A stretch of 64,000 nucleotides of DNA from an uncultured Clostridia bacterium. Lineage in GTDB: Bacteria; Bacillota; Clostridia; Oscillospirales; Oscillospiraceae. The notes below the pieces were generated by a model. It was not told where the DNA came from, searched no databases, and saw only the letters and a list, made by a program, of their open reading frames with translations. Below, piece after piece: positions 27,522 through 34,663 of this stretch. Made by a program: the position numbers and the translations under genes. The DNA lies in contig CALADI010000011.1 of NCBI GenBank assembly GCA_937890525.1, positions 1 through 64,000 on the forward strand. Reading direction: 5' to 3'. Each line of letters opens with the position of its first letter. Position 1 is the stretch's first letter.

Positions 27522-27551
27522 AGGATAGCACATGACAAGGATATTTGTCAA
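27522..27551 (-). promoter_or_regulatory. XRE-DUF3169 promoter with operator copy 2
   Basis: Minus-strand TTGACA (27551-27546), 18-bp spacer, TATCCT (27527-27522). A second inverted repeat, TGACAA-N6-TTGTCA at 27533-27550, covers the -35. Its centre is 34 bp from that of copy 1, about three helical turns. Confidence 0.65.
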
Positions 27552-27585
27552 TAACCAAAATGTTTTTGGAGCACGAAATAAAAAT

Positions 27586-27615
27586 AAGGCGGCGTGATGG
27601 AGTTCACGCCGCCTT
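27586..27615 (-). terminator. Terminator of the ECF S-component gene
   Basis: AAGGCGGCGTGA/TCACGCCGCCTT, a 12-bp perfect stem; the minus-strand tail is ATTTTTATTT. Confidence 0.8.
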
Positions 27616-27637
27616 TGCAGATGTGGCAAATGGGGGA

Positions 27638-28423
27638 TCATTTCATTTCGTTCAGCAGTCCGCTGCGGCGCAGGGCGGGACGCAGCGCCAGATAGAAGAT
27701 GCTGGAGCAGACCACCGCCACCACGGCGTTGACCAAGGTGGTGACTGCGCCGATCTTTGCCCATGCGTTGGCGATTTGCTGAGGGATACCCAGCACATAC
27801 ATTTTATAGAAGTAGCCCACCAAGGGATCTGCCACCACATTGAATGCCATGCCGGCGGCGGTGGAGACGACTACGGCGGTGGTCAGGTACTTCTTTTCGT
27901 GGTTTGCGTTCAGTTTGAAGCCCCGGTGGGCCACAAAGCCCACGATGAGACCGATGCACAGCTTCAAAAAGAAGGTCTTGGGGGCAGAAGTGATGTACCC
28001 GGTGGTGAGATCGGCGATGGTCATGCCTACGGAGCCTGCCATACCGCCCCAGAAGCCCCCCAGAAACAGCGCCGCCAGCACGCAGAACACATTGCCCAGA
28101 TGGAAAGCAGTCTTTTCCGAGCCTACGGGGATATCGATTTTGAAGAAGGTAAAGCCCACATAGCACAGCGCCGCGAACATGGCGGCAAGGGTCAGCGTCC
28201 GGGTGGTGGCGGGGGTGCTCCCGCTGCGGCGGAACAGGGGGAGCAGCACCATGGATGCTCCCAGCAGGATCAGGATCAGTTTCAGAGCGTATTGCAGCTG
28301 GTCACCGGCGGACGCGGCTTCGGCGATGGCGGTGGCTCTTGCGCCGGGGAGCTGGAAAATCCCCAGTCCCAGCAGAACCACTCCGGCGGCACAGACAAGC
28401 CATTTGACATTGGATCGTTTCAT
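27638..28423 (-). CDS. ECF transporter S component (vitamin-binding)
   Basis: A 261-aa membrane protein. Residues about 75-250 have the six-helix S-component pattern (TLAAMFAALCYVGFTFFKIDIPVG, HLGNVFCVLAALFLGGFWGGMAGSVG, LCIGLIVGFVAHRG). An N-terminal extension of ~70 residues adds two more helices, which is unusual. The ATG at 28423 follows AGGAGG. The bound vitamin cannot be told from the motifs. It must recruit a shared EcfA-EcfT module; an EcfT gene is encoded in the cobamide operon at 58.7-59.6 kb, but no EcfA is in the window. Confidence 0.75.
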   Translation of the reverse strand: MKRSNVKWLVCAAGVVLLGLGIFQLPGARATAIAEAASAGDQLQYALKLILILLGASMVLLPLFRRSGSTPATTRTLTLAAMFAALCYVGFTFFKIDIPVGSEKTAFHLGNVFCVLAALFLGGFWGGMAGSVGMTIADLTTGYITSAPKTFFLKLCIGLIVGFVAHRGFKLNANHEKKYLTTAVVVSTAAGMAFNVVADPLVGYFYKMYVLGIPQQIANAWAKIGAVTTLVNAVVAVVCSSIFYLALRPALRRSGLLNEMK

Positions 28424-28451
28424 AAGATCGACCTCCTTTTTACTTAGGACG

Positions 28452-28460
28452 ATTATATCA
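28452..28460 (-). promoter_or_regulatory. Extended -10 promoter of ECF S gene
   Basis: TGATATAAT on the minus strand (28460-28452), with a poor -35. I saw no known riboswitch fold in the short leader. Confidence 0.5.
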
Positions 28461-28655
28461 TGAACTGGTCGTAAAAATAGAACCAATTTGCAATTATATT
28501 TCAATGCCAGATGTTCGATCAAAAAAGAAAGAGACCATACACATACCAAGTCCATTCTTGCCAATTTCAACAAAAATCTCAGAAGCCCTATACAGATTGG
28601 GGAATTGGTGATAGAATAGTGATGCAATAAGAAAGATGGAAAGGGGATCATTCCA

Positions 28656-29393
28656 ATGAGAATCATCCGCGCGAAGGATTATAACGACGTCAGCCGCAAG
28701 GCTGCCAATATCATTGCCGCTCAGGTTCAGCTGAAGCCTGACTGCGTGCTGGGTCTTGCCACCGGCTCCAGCCCCGTGGGCACCTATCAGGAGCTGATCC
28801 GTAAGTATGAGGCCGGCGATCTGGACTTCTCCAAGGTCAGCACCGTCAATCTGGACGAGTATGTTGGTCTGGATGCCAACCACGACCAGAGCTACGCCTA
28901 CTTTATGCGTACCAACCTGTTCGACCATGTGAACATCGATCAGGCAAACTGCAACATCCCCAACGGCATGAACCCCGACGCCGAGGGTGAGTGCGCCCGC
29001 TATGATGCTGTGATCGCCTCCTTTGGCGGCGCTGATCTGCAGCTGCTGGGTCTGGGCCCCAACGGTCACATCGGCTTCAACGAGCCTGCTGACGCTTTCG
29101 TGAAGGCCACCAACAAGGTGGAGCTGACCAAGGCTACCATCGATGCCAACGCCCGCTTCTTCGAGTCTTGGGACGATGTGCCCAAGTTCGCCTACACCAT
29201 GGGCATCGGTGGCATCATGCAGGCCAAGCGTGTCCTGCTGGTGGTCAACGGCGAGAAGAAGGCTCAGGCCGTGAAGGACTGCTTCTTCGGCCCCATCACC
29301 CCCAAGGCACCCGGCTCCATCCTGCAGCTGCACCCCGACTTCACTCTGGTTGCAGACGAGGCTGCTCTGTCTCTGGTGCAGGATCTGCTGTGA
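28656..29393 (+). CDS. nagB: Glucosamine-6-phosphate deaminase
   Basis: A 245-aa NagB. The conserved LGLATGSSPVGTYQELI, NLDEYVGL (catalytic Asp) and GLGPNGHIGFNEP segments are present. It converts glucosamine-6-phosphate to fructose-6-phosphate and ammonia in amino-sugar catabolism. It is a single gene without nagA alongside. AAAGGGG lies about 10 nt before the ATG; a terminator follows. Confidence 0.94.
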   Translation: MRIIRAKDYNDVSRKAANIIAAQVQLKPDCVLGLATGSSPVGTYQELIRKYEAGDLDFSKVSTVNLDEYVGLDANHDQSYAYFMRTNLFDHVNIDQANCNIPNGMNPDAEGECARYDAVIASFGGADLQLLGLGPNGHIGFNEPADAFVKATNKVELTKATIDANARFFESWDDVPKFAYTMGIGGIMQAKRVLLVVNGEKKAQAVKDCFFGPITPKAPGSILQLHPDFTLVADEAALSLVQDLL

Positions 29394-29415
29394 TCCCTCA
29401 GCTATAAGCGTATAA

Positions 29416-29448
29416 AAAACTCCGCAGATTTTTCTGCGGAGTTTTTTT
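29416..29448 (+). terminator. Terminator after nagB
   Basis: AAAACTCCGCAG/CTGCGGAGTTTT stem with ATTTTT loop and T7 tail; also usable by copA from the other side. Confidence 0.85.
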
Positions 29449-29453
29449 ATGCC

Positions 29454-29663
29454 TTAGTCGATGGCGGTCACGGTGTAGCCCTGATCCTGAACGGCTTTGG
29501 TCAGTACCTCGTTGGAAACTTCTGCCGTCAAGGTCACCACGGCGGTGCCGTTTTCATGGCTGACGGCGGCAGATGCCACCTGCTCCATGGCTTCCAGCGT
29601 GGTCTTTACCCGGTTCTCGCAGTGGGGGCACATCATGCCCTGAATGTGCATGGTCTTGGTCAT
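29454..29663 (-). CDS. Probable CopZ-like copper chaperone from an internal in-frame start
   Basis: Within the copA frame, an ATG at 29663 is preceded by a perfect AGGAGG (29677-29672) 8 nt upstream, which is optimal. Translation from it gives a 69-aa protein, MTKTMHIQGMMCPHC..., with the CxxC metal site; 69 aa is the usual length of stand-alone CopZ. So the cell may make both an ATPase carrying this domain and the free chaperone. The start signals are seen; use of the start is inferred. Confidence 0.6.
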   Translation of the reverse strand: MTKTMHIQGMMCPHCENRVKTTLEAMEQVASAAVSHENGTAVVTLTAEVSNEVLTKAVQDQGYTVTAID

Positions 29664-31973
29664 TGTGGATTCCTCCTGTTTGTGTTGTTTGGTATGGTGA
29701 TGGATCCTGCGATCCTTCTTGCTGCTGTAAAGATCCACCAGATTCAGCCGCAGGGCGTTGGTCACAACGCAGAAGCTGGACAGACTCATGGCGGCGGCGC
29801 CGAACATGGGATTGAGCTGCCAGCCCAGAATGGGGATGAATAGTCCGGCAGCCAAGGGGATGCCGATGGTGTTGTAGAAGAACGCCCAGAAGAGATTCTC
29901 GTGGATGATCCGCAATGTGGCACGGCTCAGCCGGATGGCGGCGGGGACATCGCTCAGGCGGCTCTTCACCAGCACCACATCTGCCGCATCCACCGCTACA
30001 TCCGCACCTGCGCCGATGGCGATGCCGATGTCTGCCCGGGTCAGAGCGGGGGCATCGTTGATGCCGTCGCCCACCATGGCCACTTTGCCGTTGGCTTGCA
30101 GGCTGCGGATGGTGGCTTCCTTGCCGTCGGGCAGCACCCCGGCGATGACCTGATCCACCCCGGCACGCTTGCCGATGGCTTCGGCGGTGCGCTGATTGTC
30201 TCCGGTGAGCATCACCACCCGGATGCCCATATTCCGCAGCTGGCGGATGGCTTCGGGGCTGTCCTCACGGATGGGGTCTGCCACGGCGATGACACCGAGG
30301 ATCTGATCTCCCAATGCAAAGAGCAGGGGAGTCTTGCCCTCATTGGCCAGCGCCTGACAGCGCTCACGCAGCTGCGCCGGGACGGATGCCTGGGAGGAGA
30401 TGAAATCCAGACTGCCGCCCAGCAGCACGCTGCCCTCTAACATGGCGGTCAAACCGTTGCCCGGCAGGATGCGGAACTGCTCCACCGGGGAAGGGGATAG
30501 CCCGTTCTGCTGGGCTTTTTCCCGGATGGCTTTGGCCAGCGGGTGCTCGCTGTGCTGCTCCAAATCGTAGGCCGCCTGCAAAAGCTGCGCTTGGGAGATG
30601 CCATCCCCGGGGAGCAGATCGGTGACGGCGGGGGAGCCTTGGGTGATGGTGCCGGTCTTGTCCAGCACCACGGTGTCCACTTTTCCCGTCTCCTCCAGAG
30701 ACACGGCGGTTTTGAAGAGAATGCCGTTTTTTGCGCCCTTGCCGTTGCCCACCATGATGGCCACAGGGGTGGCAAGTCCCAGCGCACAGGGGCAGCTGAT
30801 GACAAGAACGGAGATGCCTCTTGCCAGCGCAAAGCCCACGCTTTGCCCCGCCAGCAGCCATGCGGCGGTGGTGACGACGGCGATAGCGATGACGCCGGGG
30901 ACAAAGACCCCGGAGACCCGGTCGGCGATCTTGGCGATGGGCGCCTTGGTGGCGGCGGCATCGCTGACCATCTGAATGATTTGGGAGAGGGTGGTGTCCT
31001 GCCCCACACGGGTGGCTTCGCACCGCAGCACCCCGGAGCGGTTGATGGTGGCGGCGGAGACTCCGTCGCCGGGGGCCTTGTCCACGGGGATGCTCTCCCC
31101 GGTCAGGGCGCTCTCATCCACGGCGGATTCGCCGGACAGCACGATGCCGTCCACGGGGATGCTGCCGCCGGGTCGGACGATGAAGATATCCCCCTTGCGA
31201 ACCTGATCGATGGGGATCTCCACCTCCTGCTCCTGACGGATCACCAGAGCGGTCTTGGGCGCCAGCTTCATCAGGCTCCGCAGAGCGTCGGTGGTTTTGC
31301 CCTTGGAGCGGGCTTCCAGCATTTTTCCCACGGTGATCAGGGCGAGGATCATGGCGGCGGACTCAAAGTAGAATTCGTGCACCAAGCCGTGAGCCTGGGC
31401 CATCATTCCTTGGGCTTGCAGATGGCTCATATAGAACAGGGCAGCGGTGCTGTAGATGAATGCAGCGCCGGAACCAAGGGCCACCAGGGTATCCATGTTG
31501 GGACTGCGGTGGAGCAGCCCTTGGAAACCGCTGATGAAGAACTTCTGGTTGACGACCATGACGATGCCGGTGAGCAGAAGCTGAACCAGTCCGAAGGCCA
31601 CGGGATTTTCCTCCAGCACACGGGGCAGGGGAAGCCCCCACATATGCCCCATGGACACATACATCAGCACGGCGAGGAATCCAACGGATGCGATGAGCCG
31701 GTGCTTCAGCGCCGGGGTCTGGCGGTCCTTCAGGGGATCTTCGCTTGCGTCAGAGACTGGTGCGGCTGCCCCTGCCACCTTTGCGCCGTAACCGGCGTGC
31801 TCTACGGCATCGATGATCTGCTGGGGCGGGACGGAGCCCTCCACCGCCATGGAGTTGGTCAGCAGACTGACGGTGCAGCTTTCCACACCGGGCAGGGCGC
31901 AGACGGATTTTTCCACCCGGGCAGAGCAAGCAGCGCAGCTCATGCCGGTGATCTCGTATTTGGTCATAGGCAT
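29454..31973 (-). CDS. copA: Copper-exporting P1B-type ATPase with C-terminal CopZ-like domain
   Basis: 839 aa. An N-terminal heavy-metal domain has GMSCAACSARVE; then eight membrane helices, the ion-site CPC in ISCPCALGLATP, the phosphorylation motif DKTGTITQGS, and the hinge GDGINDAPAL. A normal CopA ends near NALRLNLVDLYSS. Here the frame runs on through a His/Lys/Gln linker (IHHHTKQHKQEEST) into a second complete heavy-metal domain (GMMCPHCENRV) that has its own start signals. It pumps Cu(I) out using ATP. It is encoded 10 bp after csoR in one operon. Confidence 0.92.
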   Translation of the reverse strand: MPMTKYEITGMSCAACSARVEKSVCALPGVESCTVSLLTNSMAVEGSVPPQQIIDAVEHAGYGAKVAGAAAPVSDASEDPLKDRQTPALKHRLIASVGFLAVLMYVSMGHMWGLPLPRVLEENPVAFGLVQLLLTGIVMVVNQKFFISGFQGLLHRSPNMDTLVALGSGAAFIYSTAALFYMSHLQAQGMMAQAHGLVHEFYFESAAMILALITVGKMLEARSKGKTTDALRSLMKLAPKTALVIRQEQEVEIPIDQVRKGDIFIVRPGGSIPVDGIVLSGESAVDESALTGESIPVDKAPGDGVSAATINRSGVLRCEATRVGQDTTLSQIIQMVSDAAATKAPIAKIADRVSGVFVPGVIAIAVVTTAAWLLAGQSVGFALARGISVLVISCPCALGLATPVAIMVGNGKGAKNGILFKTAVSLEETGKVDTVVLDKTGTITQGSPAVTDLLPGDGISQAQLLQAAYDLEQHSEHPLAKAIREKAQQNGLSPSPVEQFRILPGNGLTAMLEGSVLLGGSLDFISSQASVPAQLRERCQALANEGKTPLLFALGDQILGVIAVADPIREDSPEAIRQLRNMGIRVVMLTGDNQRTAEAIGKRAGVDQVIAGVLPDGKEATIRSLQANGKVAMVGDGINDAPALTRADIGIAIGAGADVAVDAADVVLVKSRLSDVPAAIRLSRATLRIIHENLFWAFFYNTIGIPLAAGLFIPILGWQLNPMFGAAAMSLSSFCVVTNALRLNLVDLYSSKKDRRIHHHTKQHKQEESTMTKTMHIQGMMCPHCENRVKTTLEAMEQVASAAVSHENGTAVVTLTAEVSNEVLTKAVQDQGYTVTAID

Positions 31974-31983
31974 ACCTCCTTGG

Positions 31984-32280
31984 TCATTTCATCAGCTTGT
32001 ACAGGGTGTCCATCAGATCGTCGATGACCTCGTCGTTGCCCTGACGGATGTCCTCAGCGACGCAGCCCCGCACATGGCTGTTCAGCAGTTCCCGGTTGAA
32101 GGCGTTGAGGGCCGCACCTGCGGCGGCACTCTGGATCAGAATGTCGGTGCAGTAGGCGTCGCTTTCCACCATACCCTTGATCCCACGGATCTGCCCTTCC
32201 AGCCGGGACAGCCGATTCATCAGTTTTTTCTTATATGCATCCTCCCGATGGGTGGACTTGTGATCGCAGCATGGTTCCAT
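31984..32280 (-). CDS. csoR: CsoR-type Cu(I)-sensing repressor
   Basis: A 98-aa all-helical DUF156 regulator. Cys44, His69 and Cys73 have the same 25- and 4-residue spacing as the Cu(I) ligands of characterised CsoR. It begins MEPCCDHKS; ATG 32280 was chosen because AAGGAGGT sits 8 nt before it. Copper binding should release it from the operator at 32299-32315 and induce the csoR-copA operon. An extra CC pair at residues 4-5 could also bind metal. Confidence 0.9.
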   Translation of the reverse strand: MEPCCDHKSTHREDAYKKKLMNRLSRLEGQIRGIKGMVESDAYCTDILIQSAAAGAALNAFNRELLNSHVRGCVAEDIRQGNDEVIDDLMDTLYKLMK

Positions 32281-32298
32281 GAGCGGCACCTCCTTCAT

Positions 32299-32315
32299 AT
32301 ACCCCCTAGGGGTAT
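32299..32315. promoter_or_regulatory. CsoR operator
   Basis: ATACCCC-CTA-GGGGTAT, a 17-bp GC-cored palindrome typical of CsoR sites, placed at the predicted transcript start. Confidence 0.8.
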
Positions 32316-32319
32316 TTTG

Positions 32320-32348
32320 ATTATACGGCGGGGAAAGAAAAATGTCAA
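32320..32348 (-). promoter_or_regulatory. csoR-copA promoter
   Basis: Minus-strand TTGACA (32348-32343), 17-bp spacer, TATAAT (32325-32320): a full consensus promoter held down by the adjacent operator. Confidence 0.88.
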
Positions 32349-32416
32349 GATGAAGTTTGGGCTCATCATAGGATGTGAATTTTCCCTTTGCAGAGTATTC
32401 CGATGGATTTTGGAAG

Positions 32417-32453
32417 GAAAAAGCAGGAAAACCATGGTTTTGGCGTTCCTGCT
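32417..32453 (-). terminator. Terminator of the small AT-rich gene
   Basis: AGCAGGAA/TTCCTGCT stem with an inner ACCATGGT palindrome; on the minus strand it is followed by a T run. The rest of 32349-32497 shows nothing else. Confidence 0.6.
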
Positions 32454-32497
32454 GGGAGTGATTTGATTGTGATGGGATTCAACAGACGGGGATTTGG

Positions 32498-32662
32498 TTA
32501 TTTAGATTTACCTTTGAAGAAGCCAACTAAAATGAAAGCAATACCGAGAATCGCTACTGGAAAATAAATCGTATTCGGTATATGATAAACAAATCTATCA
32601 ATTCCAGACACAGCAATATAAATTGTAATTCCTACACTGATTAAAATACTTTTATCTTTCAT
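32498..32662 (-). CDS. 54-aa membrane protein, AT-rich, unrecognised
   Basis: A small gene with clear start signals: AAGGAG lies 7 nt before ATG 32662, and a terminator follows. It encodes MKDKSILISVGITIYIAVSG, a short loop (IDRFVYHIPNT), then IYFPVAILGIAFILVGFF and a basic tail GKSK, i.e. two transmembrane helices. Codon use is strongly AT-rich (many AAA, ATT, TTT), unlike every neighbour, which suggests acquisition from elsewhere. I recognise no family. It could be a hypothetical of the kind found beside mobile DNA, but no mobile element is visible. Confidence 0.65.
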   Translation of the reverse strand: MKDKSILISVGITIYIAVSGIDRFVYHIPNTIYFPVAILGIAFILVGFFKGKSK

Positions 32663-32845
32663 AGTTCTTCTCCTTACTGTTTCAAATTAGGCATTCTACC
32701 ATACTGCATCTATATTTTCTATCCAGATCAAACAAAAAGTATGCCTCTCAGGATGGATCCGGAAAAGAATCCCGTCCAGAGGTTTACAGAACGGCGCTCC
32801 ATGTGCTATCATAAGGGATAGGATAATATGAACTGAGGTTTCGAT

Positions 32846-33832
32846 ATGAACTATATTGTTTTGGATATGGAGTGGAATCAGCCTTGGCCCGGTTCGCCAT
32901 CTGCCCGCAGAGTCCTGCCGGTGCAGATCCGGGGGGAGATCATCCAGATCGGCGCCGTGCGCCTGACCGAGGATCAGACCGTTGCCGACGAGTTTCAGGT
33001 GATGATTCGCCCCAAGTATTACCGAACGCTGAACCGCCGGGTCAGCAAGCTCACCGGCATCAAGGAATCCCGGCTCAAGGCCGAGGGGATCGGCTTTGCC
33101 GAAGCCATCGACCGCTTTTGCCGCTGGTGCGGGGAGGATGCGGTGTTCCTCACCTGGGGCTTTGACGATATCGCCATCTTGCGGGAGAATTTGCAGCTGT
33201 TCCAGCTTTCTACCGGGTGGATCAGCACATGGTACAATGCCCAGATGATCTTCAATGCCCAGACCGACGGCTCCACCGCGCAAAAATCCCTGAAGACCGC
33301 CATGGAGATCTTCCAGATCGAGGCCACCCGGCCTGCCCACGATGCGCTGGGCGATGCCTACCACACGGCGCTGATCTGCGCCCGTCTGGATTTGCGCCGG
33401 GGCATGGCGGAGTATGCTCAGGCGCTGAAGAGCCACGACAACGGCTTCCATGGGGCGGAGCTGCCGGGGTGCATCTGCCGGAAGGTGTTTTATGACATTG
33501 CGGATAAGAATGCGGCGCTGGCACTGATGTCCGGGGCGGAGAATCTGTGCCCCACCTGCGGGCGGCAGATGCTCAGCTCCCGGTGGTTTGCTCAAGCGGG
33601 GCACCGCTATATGGATCTGGCCACCTGCCCGGAGCATGGCAAGTTCCTGATCCGCATCCGCCTGTCCGACCAGCCCGACGGTCTGGTGCGGGTAAGCAGA
33701 CTGACCTATGAAGCGACCTCGGATGCCGCCGAGGCCTACCGTGCCCGGGTGGAGAAGGCAGAGCCGGAGCGCCGCAGCACCCGCCGCCGTCGCCGCCGCC
33801 GTAGATCCGCGCAGGATACCGCCGCACAATGA
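32846..33832 (+). CDS. DEDDh 3'-5' exonuclease with zinc motif and Arg-rich tail
   Basis: 328 aa. An RNase T/DnaQ-like exonuclease domain (residues about 1-190) has Asp7 and Glu9 in LDMEW, a middle Asp in TWGFDD, and HDALGDAYHT near the end. It is followed by a domain with CPTCGRQM and a further Cys-His pair (ATCPEH), probably one zinc site, and by a C-terminal run of arginines (STRRRRRRRRS, about residues 312-322) that would bind nucleic acid. Whether it acts on RNA or DNA is unknown; KapD-like and sporulation-inhibitor exonucleases are relatives. It is monocistronic. Confidence 0.8.
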   Translation: MNYIVLDMEWNQPWPGSPSARRVLPVQIRGEIIQIGAVRLTEDQTVADEFQVMIRPKYYRTLNRRVSKLTGIKESRLKAEGIGFAEAIDRFCRWCGEDAVFLTWGFDDIAILRENLQLFQLSTGWISTWYNAQMIFNAQTDGSTAQKSLKTAMEIFQIEATRPAHDALGDAYHTALICARLDLRRGMAEYAQALKSHDNGFHGAELPGCICRKVFYDIADKNAALALMSGAENLCPTCGRQMLSSRWFAQAGHRYMDLATCPEHGKFLIRIRLSDQPDGLVRVSRLTYEATSDAAEAYRARVEKAEPERRSTRRRRRRRRSAQDTAAQ

Positions 33833-33841
33833 CCAAACAGC

Positions 33842-33879
33842 CCAGATCCCCCGGGGTGCATCTGCCCCGGGGATCTGAA
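33842..33879 (+). terminator. Hairpin after exonuclease gene
   Basis: CAGATCCCC(C)GGGG pairs with CCCCGGGGATCTG with one bulged C; no T tract. Probable 3' end structure. Confidence 0.5.
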
Positions 33880-33901
33880 CGAAAAAAGCGGGAAAAATTG
33901 C

Positions 33902-33930
33902 TTGACAATCCACTTCCGGGATGGTAGAAT
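33902..33930 (+). promoter_or_regulatory. tRNA operon promoter
   Basis: TTGACA (33902-33907), 17-bp spacer, TAGAAT (33925-33930), 33 bp before the first tRNA. Confidence 0.85.
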
Positions 33931-33963
33931 ATGGTGCGTATGGTGCTTAACCGCCCATCTTAT

Positions 33964-34040
33964 GGGCCTTTAGCTCAGTTGGTTAGAGCCTCCGGCTCAT
34001 AACCGGATAGTCCCGGGTTCGAATCCCTGAAGGCCCACCA
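33964..34040 (+). tRNA. tRNA with CAU anticodon (Ile2-type most likely)
   Basis: A 77-nt cloverleaf: acceptor GGGCCTT/AAGGCCC, D stem GCTC/GAGC, anticodon stem TCCGG/CCGGA with CAT at 33998-34000, T loop TTCGAAT, encoded CCA. The GGGCCTTTAGCTCAGTTGG start and GGCTCATAACC anticodon arm resemble bacterial tRNA-Ile2 (lysidine-modified CAU) more than elongator Met, but identity needs modification data. The T stem has a C-U mismatch at 34014/34028. Confidence 0.9.
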
Positions 34041-34079
34041 GTGTATTCAGGCTTTTGAGCTTTGGAAATAAATGAATAT

Positions 34080-34155
<76 letters not shown>

Positions 34156-34158
34156 GTG

Positions 34159-34190
34159 AAAACGACATGCTTCGGCATGTCGTTTTTTCT
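34159..34190 (+). terminator. tRNA operon terminator
   Basis: AAAACGACATGC-TTCG-GCATGTCGTTTT, a UUCG-capped 12-bp stem with T6. Confidence 0.9.
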
Positions 34191-34243
34191 TTTCCCTTGC
34201 GCCGGTCAAAAGCTAGGACAAAGCCCCATCTATGGCAATTTGA

Positions 34244-34272
34244 TTGACGGAATAGTCAAATTATGATATAAT
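34244..34272 (+). promoter_or_regulatory. Former cas-operon promoter
   Basis: TTGACG (34244-34249), 17-bp spacer, extended TATAAT (34267-34272). A short inverted repeat TTGAC-N6-GTCAA (34244-34259) overlaps the -35. It stands 105 bp before the cas3 start fragment; the bases between hold no gene. Confidence 0.75.
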
Positions 34273-34377
34273 ACCTATGAACAATTCGTGCAAATTAAAC
34301 ATGCCTATATCATGATGAGTTACAGGATCCGGGGGGCATGGAACATAAGGAAATGACCATACAGGGGGAAGCAACAC

Positions 34378-34566
34378 ATGGAAACATATTTTGCCCACAT
34401 TCGTCCGGATGGGGAAAAGCAGACCGTTCAAGCTCATCTGCGGGATACCGGGGCACTTTGCGGCGATTTTGCTTCCCGGTTCGGGGAGCGTGGATTGAAA
34501 TCAGATGCCACCGGAACTCGGAGTTGTGTCGGTTCGGGTCGCTCCCCACACGGGGAATGGAGATAG
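34378..34566 (+). pseudogene. cas3 5' fragment (type I-C), fused to CRISPR repeat
   Basis: The ATG at 34378 follows GGGGGAAG. The first ~36 codons (METYFAHIRPDGEKQ..., QAHLRDTGALCGDFASRFG) match the start of the type I-C Cas3 HD domain, where HxxxT and FA..FG lead into the metal-binding HD helix. The normal gene is about 2.3-2.5 kb; here it stops after FASRFG. From there the DNA is a CRISPR repeat, and the frame runs through repeat, spacer and repeat to a TAG at 34564-34566. No HD metal site or helicase is left. Assigned by eye from family knowledge. Confidence 0.75.
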
Positions 34567-34570
34567 AAGC
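34482..34570 (+). CRISPR. Remnant of a type I-C CRISPR array: partial repeat, one spacer, degenerate end repeat
   Basis: 34482-34501 is the 3' part of a type I-C repeat ending in GCGTGGATTGAAAT. A 36-nt spacer follows at 34502-34537. 34538-34570 is a second repeat: GTCGCTCCCCACACGGGGA is intact while the last 14 nt are mutated, as is usual for the leader-distal terminal repeat. Together they imply a 33-nt parental repeat. No other repeat copy and no cas1/cas2 are nearby. Confidence 0.78.
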
Positions 34571-34632
34571 ATTACAAAGCTGAGGTGATTCATCATCGAG
34601 AGGACTCCCAATATAGGCACATACGGGCACGA

Positions 34633-34661
34633 AAAGCCACCGGCGCGCAGCCGGTGGCTTT
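34633..34661. terminator. Terminator at ogt 3' end
   Basis: AAAGCCACCGGC-GCGCA-GCCGGTGGCTTT stem immediately after the ogt stop; symmetrical A/T flanks let it work in both directions. Confidence 0.8.
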
Positions 34662-34663
34662 GG

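Noticed and set aside
30543..32027. Long plus-strand frame opposite copA
   Set aside because: Antisense of a conserved ATPase; no ribosome site and no recognisable motif.
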